Positions 24,619-35,500 of a stretch of 64,000 nucleotides of DNA are shown here, in pieces. This DNA is from Bolinopsis microptera (lineage: Eukaryota; Ctenophora; Tentaculata; Lobata; Bolinopsidae). The position numbers were made by a program, and so were the translations under genes. Position 1 is the first letter of the stretch. Each line of letters begins with the position of its first letter. The notes under the pieces were generated by a model. That model saw only the letters and a list, made by a program, of their open reading frames with translations. It did no database searches and was not told the DNA's origin. The DNA lies in assembly GCF_026151205.1 (NCBI RefSeq), contig NC_087082.1, positions 17,949,401 through 18,013,400 of the forward strand, in the 5' to 3' direction.

Positions 24619-25866
24619 ATGGTTACGAGTTCTGAGAATGATGGCAGTGAAAAAGTTAAGATTATCATCGGGAAGCTTATTGATAAAGCTGAAATGCACG
24701 TTAGACCGGTTATTTCTGCTTTTGATAATTCTCAGTCGTGTGCAGCTAACACTAAGCGTTTTGATCGGTTTTCTCTCCCAATACTTGAAAATTGTGCGGA
24801 ATTCTTAAGAATTTCTCTCGCTGACAAGGACAATTTCAAGATATTTACGAAGAAAACGCTTATGGATCGTCTTTATTGTGGTTTCCAAGCTTTGATGCCC
24901 TCTAAATGTGCGGAATGTAGTGAGGACTATGTGATCGACCACGAGCCAGATGATGCACCATGTTTCACATGTTTTCGGTGTTTTAAAGGCTCGCACAGCT
25001 GTGAACGGAACACGCTACTTCATCAGACCATATCAGCGATGAACACTCCTTCCGGCTTTGTGTGGCTATGTGACACATGTTACAGTGCTGTTGATCCGAT
25101 CGAGTCCAGAAAGACAAGATCACGACATACATCTGCTTCAGATAATAATAGGAGTGGAGCTCTGTCCAGCAATTCTATTGGAGGAGATTTTTCTAATATC
25201 ATCACCCCCTCTGGAGATGGGATGTCCTCTACCCACAACCCCCAACAGCAATTCGTGTCTTTCTCTGAAGAGAATTCAAATCAAGGAACTGAAAGAATCT
25301 GCCAGAAGTTCTTGAGCTGGAACTGTCCGCACGGAATTAGCGGAAAGAAGGCAGTGAATGGAAATTGTTGTCCCCTCAAACATCCCCGAGTTTGTAATCA
25401 GTATAGAGTGTCTGGGTTTACTGGTAAGAAGGGATGTATAAAGGGTAAAAACTGTGCATTTTTTCACCCTGATATTTGCAAGGTAGCACTCGAAAGAGGA
25501 TCGTGTCTCAACAAAGAATGTTCCAAGTTTCACCCCCTTTCTTGTAGAAAGAAGAAAAAGGAAGAACCCACTCGGGACAGGAATCAGAGATCCGGTATGC
25601 AGACAACCTCTAACTATAAGTCTAACTCTTCTTCTAGTTCGAGTGGTTTTTTAGAGCTACGAGACTTGGTCACGGGGATGGCGGCCAAGTTAGCAGCTCT
25701 AGAAAAGAAAATGGATCAAAGTGCCCCGTCCTCAGTGTGCCACCCTCCAGCACAACCAGCGGGACAAATGTTCTACCCATCCCAAGCAGCTCCTGCGATG
25801 ATGAGTTTAGGTGTTCCCAGGCTACCCCAGCACCAGACTCCCTTCTCTCTTCCCTCCTACTTCTAA
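24619..25866 (+). CDS. CR1-type ORF1p with PHD-like and CCCH zinc fingers
   Basis: ORF1 protein of the LINE, about 415 residues, presumably a nucleic-acid-binding chaperone in the retrotransposition particle. I chose the ATG at 24619 because its context ACACCATGG is strong; an in-frame ATG at 24547 would add 24 residues. Residues ~97-150 form a PHD-like cysteine cluster (CAECSEDY, CFTCFRCFKGSHSC, LCDTC), as known in CR1 ORF1 proteins. Residues ~227-310 hold a run of CCCH-like fingers (CQKFLSWNCPHG, CPLKHPRVC, CAFFHPDIC, CSKFHPLSC). A basic KKKKEEPTRDRNQ stretch follows, then a serine-rich segment and a short coiled coil (MAAKLAALEKKM). It overlaps ORF2 by 130 nt in another frame, so ORF2 probably needs reinitiation or a frameshift. 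Confidence 0.85.
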   Translation: MVTSSENDGSEKVKIIIGKLIDKAEMHVRPVISAFDNSQSCAANTKRFDRFSLPILENCAEFLRISLADKDNFKIFTKKTLMDRLYCGFQALMPSKCAECSEDYVIDHEPDDAPCFTCFRCFKGSHSCERNTLLHQTISAMNTPSGFVWLCDTCYSAVDPIESRKTRSRHTSASDNNRSGALSSNSIGGDFSNIITPSGDGMSSTHNPQQQFVSFSEENSNQGTERICQKFLSWNCPHGISGKKAVNGNCCPLKHPRVCNQYRVSGFTGKKGCIKGKNCAFFHPDICKVALERGSCLNKECSKFHPLSCRKKKKEEPTRDRNQRSGMQTTSNYKSNSSSSSSGFLELRDLVTGMAAKLAALEKKMDQSAPSSVCHPPAQPAGQMFYPSQAAPAMMSLGVPRLPQHQTPFSLPSYF

Positions 25867-28838
25867 ACGCTAGGAGCTTAAACCCCTCCGCTAAGAGTGC
25901 CGGGAGGTGGAAGCTGCAGGACCTTATAGGTCACTTAGACGAGAAGCGACAGGACGGACACCTGTTTCCTTTTATCGCCATCACAGAATCCTGGCTGAAA
26001 TCATACCACCATGATGCTCAGTTAGAGGTTCCAGGATACTCTCTATCTCGGTGTGATCGCAGTAAAAGGAGTGGTGGGGGAGTAATGCTGTACTCTCTAT
26101 CTTCTATCCCAGTCTCCCTATCAGAGAGTTTTGATGATAGTGTTTGTCAGGGAATCATCAATCTCTACCCCTCTGCTAAACTCTGTGTTGCAGTGGCGTA
26201 CAGACCTCCTGATGCAACGGCCGCCAGTTTCTCAAAACTATTGGACAGCTTTACTCATGTTATTGAGAACTGCGCTCCGAGCGACTACGACCTCTTCGTA
26301 ACAGGGGACTTTAACTTACCACAGGTGGATTGGGAAACGCTCCAAATCCGAAGTGGGGGGACATCAGACTCCAACCTCTCCGCTCAGTGTTTAATACGGT
26401 TTATGTCCACTCACCTGCTCAGCCAGATGGTTACAACCCCGACCAGAGGGAGCAATGTGCTGGATCTGATAATGTGCAACAACGATCGGCTGGTGTGCGA
26501 TGTAAGCTGTGAAGCTACAGAAATGTCCGATCACAACATGGTTAATGCTCTCCTCTCTTTTAACCCTGCATTACTCGAGGAAGCTAAGCTCACGTATCTG
26601 GACGAAATGAACTTTCGGGCTCTAGATTTTAACCATACTGATTTCGAGGAACTTAACGAAGCTCTCAGTAGTGTGGACTGGAAACAGGTTCGAGGTTCCA
26701 CTACCTTTGAAGAATTTCCGATAAATTTTACACGTAAAGTGCTAAACGTTTGTCTTGAAAATGTCCCAAGGAAACGACCTCCTAAAGGAAAACCGAATGT
26801 CTACAACTCGCTGAGAAGGAAGAAGTCCAGACTCAAGAATCGTCTTTCAGCGGCAGAGTGCAGCGGCGACCATGCTCGAATGAAACAGCTTGAAGACGAA
26901 ATCGGATTAATCAGCTTTGAGATTAAGGAAGCTATAGTACACCATTTTGATGAGGGCGAAAGGAGAGCGGTGAATAAGATAAAAGCTAATCCGAAATACT
27001 TTTATTCCTACGCGAAATCGTTCTCCAAAGTGAAGCAAAACATCACAACTCTTCTTAATAGTGAAAATAAGCTTGTCACAGAGAAAAAGGATCTTGCGAA
27101 CATCCTCCAGACTCAGTTTTGCTCAGTCTATAGTGACCCTAACTGCCCCTACAAATCCATGCCTGAATTTGCGGTGCCGCCCATTACTTGTCGAGATAAA
27201 GAACCTGTCCTCACTCTCGACCACGTAAAGGACGCTATATCGGAACTAAAGCTTGACTCTGCACCGGGACCCGATGGCATCCCCTCCATCCTGCTGAAAA
27301 GATGTACCTCTAGCTTAGCGGTCCCTATCTATCTCATCTGGACAGAATCGATGTCGTCTGGCATCGTCCCAAGCTACTACAAGACCGGATATGTCACTCC
27401 TCTCTTCAAGAAAGGTAGCAGATGTGAAGCTGTAAACTATAGACCTGTGACGCTGACTTCTCACGTAGTGAAGGTGTATGAAAGGGTCGTCAGAAAGCAC
27501 ATGACCCAGTACCTTGATTCTAATGATCTGTTATCGGACAAACAGCACGGATTCAGGTCAAATAGAAGCTGTCTCACCCAAATGTTGGAGCACTTTGACG
27601 ACATTTACGAAGGTTTCACGAAAGGAAATGACACCGATTCAATCTACCTCGACTTTGCGAAAGCTTTTGACAAAGTCGACTTGGATCTACTTCTTCTTAA
27701 GCTGAAAAGATATGGATTCCAGGAGAAGCTCTTAAGATGGATTCAATCCTTCTTAACTGGTCGTGACCAAGTTGTTGTCGTGAACGGTGTGCATTCAGAC
27801 AGCGCTAAGGTGTTAAGCGGGGTGCCTCAGGGCAGTGTTTTAGGTCCACTGTTCTTCCTGTTGTTCATCAACGACCTAGAGGACGTGGTTAAGCATTCTA
27901 GAGTGAGCTTCTTTGCAGACGATACTAGGGTTTCCAAGCAAATTAGCTGCCTTGAAGACTGCCAACTTCTTCAGACTGATCTTTACAGCATTATAGATTG
28001 GTCCCTATGTAACAACATGAAGTTACACGAGCAGAAGTTCGAACTCCTAAACCACCTACACAATAAAAGGAACTTATCAAGTGAACTTCCCTTTTACGTA
28101 GAAAGTCTCCTCTACAAGGTTTCTAGTGACGTCACTCTTTATCCCGTAGAAAACGTTAGAGACCTTGGTGTAAAAGTGTCAAGCGATCTGAGCTGGTCTA
28201 AACACGTCGGGGATATGGTCACGAAAGCTAGAAGTAAACTGTCTTGGGTGTTCAGTGTGTTTAAGACACGGGATAAAGTGGTTATGATGACCCTCTACAA
28301 GTCTCTAGTCAGAATTTTATTGGAGTACTGTTGTCCGCTGTGGGACCCAGTCAAGACGACAGAGATTCAGCTTTTGGAGGGGGTCCAGCGTACCTTTACA
28401 AGCCGCATTGGTGGTCTATACAGCTTAAACTACTGGGAGAGGCTAGCTCAATTGAAGTTAATGTCCCTGCAACGGAGAAGGGAGAGATACATCATCTTGG
28501 TGATGTGGAAAACGTACCATAACGTTGTTCCAAATAGCTGTAGCATCGAGTTTGTGGAAACATCCAGATATGGCACTAAAGCAGTTGTTCCTTCTCTATC
28601 AAAGTCGAGTTCGATGAGAAACCAGACACTGTATGATAGCTCGTTCGCAGTAAAAGGATCCAAACTGTGGAATAAGGTGCCGAGTGAAGTGAAAGCCGAG
28701 AAAACGTTTGCCAGCTTCAAAGTCAGTTTGTCTAAGTTTCTTGCTTTGATACCGGATAACCCTCCGGTTTCCGGTTATACGTGCAGCTGGTCGAATTCCT
28801 TGGTAGACTACACGCCATCACGGTGGTCAGACATCTGA
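25737..28838 (+). CDS. CR1-like ORF2p: AP endonuclease and reverse transcriptase
   Basis: A single 1033-residue frame with no stop or frameshift. The N-terminal half is an exonuclease-endonuclease-phosphatase (APE) domain: LLNARSLNP, the metal-ligand glutamate in IAITESWL, VAYRPPD, FVTGDFNLP, and SDHNMV with the catalytic histidine. The reverse transcriptase follows from about residue 490: SAPGPDGIPS, NYRPVTLTSHVVKVYERVV, QHGFRSNRSC, YLDFAKAFDKVD, GVPQGSVLGPLFFLLFINDL and the catalytic SFFADD near residue 725. A C-terminal extension runs to 1033. The protein would nick the target and prime cDNA synthesis there. Intact catalytic residues mean the copy may still be competent or is young. The true start is uncertain: the M at 25737 lies inside ORF1, and the domain begins about 40 residues later. 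Confidence 0.9.
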   Translation: MPPSSTTSGTNVLPIPSSSCDDEFRCSQATPAPDSLLSSLLLLNARSLNPSAKSAGRWKLQDLIGHLDEKRQDGHLFPFIAITESWLKSYHHDAQLEVPGYSLSRCDRSKRSGGGVMLYSLSSIPVSLSESFDDSVCQGIINLYPSAKLCVAVAYRPPDATAASFSKLLDSFTHVIENCAPSDYDLFVTGDFNLPQVDWETLQIRSGGTSDSNLSAQCLIRFMSTHLLSQMVTTPTRGSNVLDLIMCNNDRLVCDVSCEATEMSDHNMVNALLSFNPALLEEAKLTYLDEMNFRALDFNHTDFEELNEALSSVDWKQVRGSTTFEEFPINFTRKVLNVCLENVPRKRPPKGKPNVYNSLRRKKSRLKNRLSAAECSGDHARMKQLEDEIGLISFEIKEAIVHHFDEGERRAVNKIKANPKYFYSYAKSFSKVKQNITTLLNSENKLVTEKKDLANILQTQFCSVYSDPNCPYKSMPEFAVPPITCRDKEPVLTLDHVKDAISELKLDSAPGPDGIPSILLKRCTSSLAVPIYLIWTESMSSGIVPSYYKTGYVTPLFKKGSRCEAVNYRPVTLTSHVVKVYERVVRKHMTQYLDSNDLLSDKQHGFRSNRSCLTQMLEHFDDIYEGFTKGNDTDSIYLDFAKAFDKVDLDLLLLKLKRYGFQEKLLRWIQSFLTGRDQVVVVNGVHSDSAKVLSGVPQGSVLGPLFFLLFINDLEDVVKHSRVSFFADDTRVSKQISCLEDCQLLQTDLYSIIDWSLCNNMKLHEQKFELLNHLHNKRNLSSELPFYVESLLYKVSSDVTLYPVENVRDLGVKVSSDLSWSKHVGDMVTKARSKLSWVFSVFKTRDKVVMMTLYKSLVRILLEYCCPLWDPVKTTEIQLLEGVQRTFTSRIGGLYSLNYWERLAQLKLMSLQRRRERYIILVMWKTYHNVVPNSCSIEFVETSRYGTKAVVPSLSKSSSMRNQTLYDSSFAVKGSKLWNKVPSEVKAEKTFASFKVSLSKFLALIPDNPPVSGYTCSWSNSLVDYTPSRWSDI

Positions 28839-28895
28839 TGACCCTTCCTGCTACGAGGATAAACCTTACCAAGTTACCAAGTTAGTTAGTTAACA

Positions 28896-29435
28896 CCCTC
28901 CATGTTTCGCCAAGAAAATGGAAATATAAGCACCTCCAATTCTCCAAATACTGATCAATATAAGCACCTCCAATTCACCAAATACTCAAATAGCTCTAGG
29001 TTGATATACTTTGATTCGAGAAACCGCGACCAACTGTAATGTTTATCCGTTCTGAATCTGATGAACAAGCAAGTGGTATGGTTAAATGATAGAAACGTTT
29101 ATAATTATTGTTGTTCGATGAAACAAGTAAAACAGCTAGCCAAGATAATAAACGGTACAAAATTACATTTAGGAATAGTCATTTACATTAGTCAACCAAC
29201 TTATTATATGTATAAATGTTTTTAAAGTCCCAGAGTCAAATGAGCGATATGACCTGTTTAAAGAATAATATCGCGGCTCTTATCGCCAACCGAAAATACT
29301 AAATCTTCTGACAATTTGGTTTTTGAAGCATACGGTAAGATTAAAAAAGACTTACTTTCAGCAAACTTCAAACCAATATATTATTATATTAGCAATTAAT
29401 CGTTATTCCCCAGTTCGTAGTACAAAATTTGTTAA
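28896..29435. other. Intergenic, with two 33-bp direct repeats
   Basis: AATATAAGCACCTCCAATTC occurs twice, at about 28922 and 28958, each followed by CCAAATACT. No gene is seen before the left arm of the inverted duplication, whose visible limit is 29436. Confidence 0.5.
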
Positions 29436-29554
29436 AAGTGTAGGATATCAACATTATTAAACCTATCAAATCATGAAACTCATTAATTAAACTAATTAAA
29501 TTTATTAAAGTTTGAGTTTTTCAGGTGAATTAGATTAGTAATTTATAAAGATTC

Positions 29555-32500
29555 CTAAAAGTCCGTTTTGTAGGTACCCAAATAGTCATCCTTCATGTTG
29601 AGAACGTCGAACAGCCAATCCCTCATCATTGTGTACATATGACGTCGGGTGTGCAGCCCCTTCAGGGAATGCGCTCGGTCTGAAAGTATGCACATATTAT
29701 CCTTGTAATTTAGCCTATTGTAACAAACTTATCTATAATGGTTAAGGTATTGTATTGTATGCCATTGTGAACTAGGTGGTATCCTGCAAGTTTTCCGTTT
29801 TCTGACTCGACATGGTGAATGCAATCCGAAGGTGATCGTAGCCGTTACGGAAGACTATAAGTTCTTCATTTTCCTATAATTAATGATACAGAACGATAAC
29901 ATGTAAACCCCAGAAGTTTCCAGTATCGTTATGATTTATGAATCGGTACACTGATTGAGCTCGGTTTCACAAGACTTTATAGAACAAAGTAATGGTTAAA
30001 GTAAGAGTGCTGAAATTTGTCCACTATGCTGCTAATCAACAAGCTGGGCAAGGTTGCAGATTGAAGCTTCTGCACTTTGAGTCAAGCTTCAAGCTGCACT
30101 AGCTTCAGAACAAATTGCTGATTTAGTGGCAAATCATATTTCCAACGACTGACGATCATGTGTTCGTGCGCAATGCGCATAGTTTCACGAACATCCTTCC
30201 TTGCAGGCGATTAATTCAACTTATGTTAATTGTGGCGGGGCATCAAAGCGTACAATTTTTGAGCGATAATCTAGCTGCTACCACCAACATACGTTGCACT
30301 TTAACCAAGGTTGTTAAATACGTCAAATTTTCGTGAAAGAATACGACGTATTCGGTTCTAATAAAGAATACGTCGTAATACGCCGTAATACGGTAATTTC
30401 TATGGATTGTTAAATACGTCCACGAATACGCCATAATACGCCGTAATACGCTGATTTGTCAAAATTAAACATTACAGCTGCGCGCTACCCTCATCATTGA
30501 TCATGCATTAAAGGAGTGCAGTTATACATGATAACTTAAATTTGTAATCAAATTTCATGGATAATCCGATAAGCAAACAATTTTTTGCGCGCACGACACA
30601 CCTTTTCGTAATACGTCAATTTTCGAGGATTAATACGTATTCGTATTCCAATACGTATTCCCTCCTAATACGTATTTAACAACCTTGACTTTAACTCTTT
30701 AAGCAGTCCGGCTTATAATCCTGGATTGCAACTGCAAATTCGCAATTATTGCTGATGGGCTTGATAATTTCTGGGACTGAAAGTGGCCATCAAGTTACCG
30801 AGAAGGAGGGTAACGTGGTGGCGATCAAGTAATTTAACGGGAGGGTTATGTCATTTATTACAGAATCCTTGTAAATCCAACTTCCAGTACCGTGTAATTG
30901 GGTAAAAATAAGAGGATGACGTTAACCTTCAAGTTCAGAAAAATGAGAAGTTGTACCCATAATCACGGCTAAGTACTTATGCACTTGAACTAAAGTAGTT
31001 TTAAAATGATAAATTAATAAACTAACCAGTGTAAGCATGCATCCTGAACTGAATATCGTTCTCTACTAGCTCGAAAGCAAGACGAGCCGCGTTGGTGTAA
31101 TGCACGTTGTCATCGGCGGTACCGTGTATCAGGAGATAGTTGGTACCCGTGAAGTTAGCTGCCTCGTGTAGACAGTCACCCTCATCGTACACCTTGAGAG
31201 GTTCAGTTATAAGCGGGTCCTTAGTAGCTAGGTCGCAGTTTAGAGCTATTTGGTATTATCTAACTAACCTTGGTAGGTCGCAGTTTAGAGCTATTTGGTA
31301 ATAGTTTACATTGATTTTAGATAAAGAGGCTTAATGTAATTGCAAGATATCCAGTGGGCATTGTTCAGACACCATCACCAGTTACAGACCAGACCACATA
31401 CCTTGTTGGTTGCAGGAAGACCCATGTATCTCTCAGTGTAGATAGTATCATAGAACCTGAAACTAGAAACCGGAGCAACAGCTATAGCAGCCTGCACTAC
31501 CTTCCTCCCACTTCCTGCCACCTTAGAGGACAGAAAACCTGAAAAACAGGAGATTTTCATGTGACAGATGTGATTTTGTAGCTTCATCTTAATAACTTGC
31601 TACTAATGCTTGTAAGTCTGTAGCATTGCAGGAATCGTTTTGCTCTGCTTTAGCAAAGGCCGAATATGATTCAGATTTGTAATCAATAAGGTGACTATTA
31701 GTTATGAGATCCATTTTGCAAATGGCTCCGAGTTGCATTTGACGTAAAATCATTTAACTATGCGCCAAACGTGAGAAGAATTTCTGAACTCTAATAATCT
31801 CACGAAACAGCTATATTAGCAAATTTATATTAGCCGGATTTAATGCCAAATGTAATGCAGGATGAAAATAAAGACTTCCTAAATCGATTAGATATCGTAA
31901 TGGCAATAGTTTAGTTAATTGCTTAACAGAACTGCTACAATACTTTAGAAGGTTACCCGATCTCAGAGTCGCGACAGTACCTACCTCCGTAAGACCAGCC
32001 CCAGATAGCCATCCTGGCATCGTCCACGTAATGGTACTGACTGATCCTCTCCAGGAAGTCTAGTGTGTCTTCCACTTCCGTCACTCCGAACTTTCTGGGA
32101 GGAAACTTTAGGTTAGGGGTTCCGGATTGGTTGGCCGGTAGAACCAGACAATGTTTACTCACAATATTACATAATTATATTGGCTATTAAAAAATCCACA
32201 CAAGATCAAATGTTATATAATTAATTGTTAATCACATTGATCAGAATCTGGTGGTGATATTACTTCCTAAATAACATGTATTTCTCAATGAAGTCAGAAT
32301 CTAATCTAACCAACTTCAAATAAAGTTTTATGAAATTATCAACATACTGTAATATAATTAATCGGGATTTATTCTGCTGATCCATATTCGGAAGACCCTA
32401 ATCATGGTAAAATACAGCAGTTCATGTATCACCTGTAGAGTGGGAACCTGAAGTCGTCCCCTCGGCCTATAGTACCTCGTACATCCACGTGGTAAACAAG

Positions 32501-35500
32501 GAAACTCGGCTTGTCAGGATCACCGTTAGCTAAATAGTTGTGGAAGTCTTTCCTTTGGTCTCCGTACGGGAAGTAGTCTCTGACATTCCCCGAATCTGGA
32601 CCCCCTGTCATATGATATTTTTAGCTTTAATCTATATCATCCCACTGCTCAGAAACATTGATATTCTTACTTCCTCAGCCGAACCTTTTAGACGCCCGGT
32701 AATTAACTGGCAGACATACCATAAACATAAACCAATACTGGGTATCGTTTAGTGCTGTTTTCATCAAAGTCTGGGGGAGAGATTCTCTGAACGTTAATGT
32801 CAAATCCTCCAATGCGTTCTGTCATATATTCCCTCTTGGGCAGGCTGAAGGTTCGCAGCATCATTTCTACATCGTAATTGGATTCCAAGACCTAGAAAAG
32901 AACGTTTTTTTATAGTTATGGACCTGATAAAATAATTATAAGCCATTCTAGTTCCTCTAAGCATCCTATTTCTTTCATTCAATATACATTTACGTCCGAT
33001 ACATATTCATATTAATTTTTCATTCAAAGCCTAAGCCAAGGTAACAAACGACTGAATAAAATAAAAACAACTCACATTTATCCACGGGGAGTCGACCTCC
33101 TTGAGCTGAACGTAAGGGGTAACAGGGCCGGCACAGGAGAGACGGTACATGGTCATGTCAGCACTGAAGGAGGCTCCCCCATACCCACAATACCCGTCAC
33201 ATGACAGACACGTGCTCTGAGGATAGGAGTCTTGCTACAAATCAAATTGTTTTCTTCTCGCCGATTAGAAAAACCAGTGGCAGTTCAATATTTACCACCA
33301 CAATTGCCAGTCAATTTGATGAGTACAAACCACCAATAATACACATTATACATTATAATATACATTATACATTATCACTAACCTCAGCAGTTACAATGTT
33401 CAGCTGGAAGACGTGTCTGTACATCTGTCCCCCATAACTTGCATAGTAGAACCTGTTTTATGGTTAGAAATTATTCACTGTTTTTAAGATTAGTTTTAGG
33501 CAGTGACTAAGTTATAACCATACAAACTTGTGATTTTACACTTCATAAATTGAGTTGATAATCATATTTATTATGACTTGATCATACATGACTCTTGAAA
33601 AAAAGGAACAATATTAACCTAAAAAGAGCAGTTTCCCTTGGTCGTATTTTCGGAATCATCAGACAACACTAAACGTATAAACAATCTAACTTACAAATAT
33701 TTCTTCTCTGCGGTGTTTATCGTACCGTACACGCTCAGCACATCAAATAACCCAGAGGTTAGGAACTTTCTGGACCAAGTACCATCTTCTTCCTTCGTGA
33801 AGAGACAAACATGTTTGAAGTTGCCCTCTATTCCTTGGTTGCTTGGTAGGAGGGTTGCGAAACTGTTTAACCCATCAAAGTACCTGTCAGGAGATGCAGA
33901 TATATGGTTTGTATAATTCGTTCTGAAGAATGATTATCTCAGATACCACTACCAGCATATCTATAAGATCAGAGCATAAGTGTACAGCTATAGCCAAGAA
34001 GACTAGATGCCTTTATTCAAAGAAATTGTTCACTGGTTGTCTTTTTCACATTGTTTGCATTTGGTGACGAAATTTCTAACATCTTACAAAAAGGTATATA
34101 AGAAAAAAGCTTATGATGATCAAAACCAGATCAAAGGCTTCTTATAAAATCCTCAAAAAAGGTTCCCTTACCAATGAGGAGTTTTCCACCAATCAAGCCA
34201 TCCTTCCTCGTGGCTGTCCTCGCCGAATATTTTCGTACAGCTGGTATCTGCCCTTGCTGCATTACACTGAAATAAATCGGTTAAGGAATGTTATCCAAAG
34301 TTCAAAAAGAAAACCTTGGAATCGAAAGAATGCAGATAAAAGGCATCAAGTTGAATGATATCTATGTACCTGATAAAATGAGATCTTTGTTTGTAGTCTG
34401 TTCCACCACTCACACACGACTGTATTCCTGTGGATGTGTTTTGTTTTAACACACTTCTGGTATCCTTATTATTAATTAGTCATTGTTATTCATCATATTT
34501 TATGTTAAGAAGTTAATTCTTTATTGACTTTTCTTCAAGCCCCAATCGAGTTAATTACCACTAATGTGTCATACGAAAGTAGGATTCAAAAATTTCACAA
34601 ACGCTTAAAAAATAATTTAAACGGCAACTAACTCGTTAGCCCAAGAAACAGTATAAAGGTAGTGCTCTCCCCAATCCAGAACCTCTTGTGGGGTGGGTAT
34701 CAGATACGCCTCCATATCACCCTCAGGGTCCTGTAGATCTGCCATGTAGGTCTGGATGGTAGGGTTCTTGTATCCAGCCTGGGTAGAGGGGGATCAGATG
34801 TGCAATGTCTTCTCCTCACCAGTTATTTGTGTGAGGTCGTGAAGTATTCCAGTTCGATTTCTCGCGCTATCAATAATCCTATCACGATAGTAAAATTACC
34901 TTGGGATACTCATAGTCTAATATAGTTGCGTAGTCCTCTTTTCCGTAGATAGGGAAGCGTACGTGTTGAACTCCTTTAGCGTTAGTTTTACTGAAGGCTA
35001 TAAACCGACTGTCGGGTGACGGATAATTACTGTAATAACTCGCTACAACCTCCTCTGAAAGAAAGTGTGTTGTTAAGTTATAGGTAAGTTTTATTCTTAT
35101 ATTTGTTTCCCGTGATAACGAAGCAATCTACGTTCACAGATTCTGGTGTCACTTTCAATTTGTTGGGGTCACTTGACAGATCAATTTAGCATCCACTGTG
35201 TGAAGTGCGAACCTTAGGAACCTGATTAGGGAACCTTAGGGAACCTAACTTACCTTCGTAGACCCAGTCGGGGACTCCGTTAAAGATAACGTTATCCTCC
35301 CCATCAGATGTATGTCTAGTGTACGCCCCATCCCCAGTTGCCATGGGATCTGTCTTGGAGTACACATCAAACTCTGCTACTATCACCTGAGTTGATTCTG
35401 ATCATGAATCACCAAGACTGGCAAGCAATTTAGGATCGAATGGTTGGAAAATGTAGGTTAAAAGTCATTGCTGATCGCCAAAGGTCCGTTTAACTTAAGG

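Larger units (their letters stand above)
24500..28895 (+). mobile_element. CR1-like LINE, apparently full-length coding
   Basis: The element has two long open, overlapping ORFs and ends in short tandem sequence (TTACCAAGTTACCAAGTTAG, then TTAGTTAAC) at 28867-28895. Such short 3' repeats are typical of CR1/L2-type LINEs, which lack poly(A). The 5' end is set only roughly, just before ORF1. No target-site duplication was confirmed by eye. Confidence 0.85.

Noticed and set aside
31985-32094. Pseudogene status for one peptidase copy
   Set aside because: Both copies keep every exon length, splice site, frame and catalytic residue. No disabling change was found in either.
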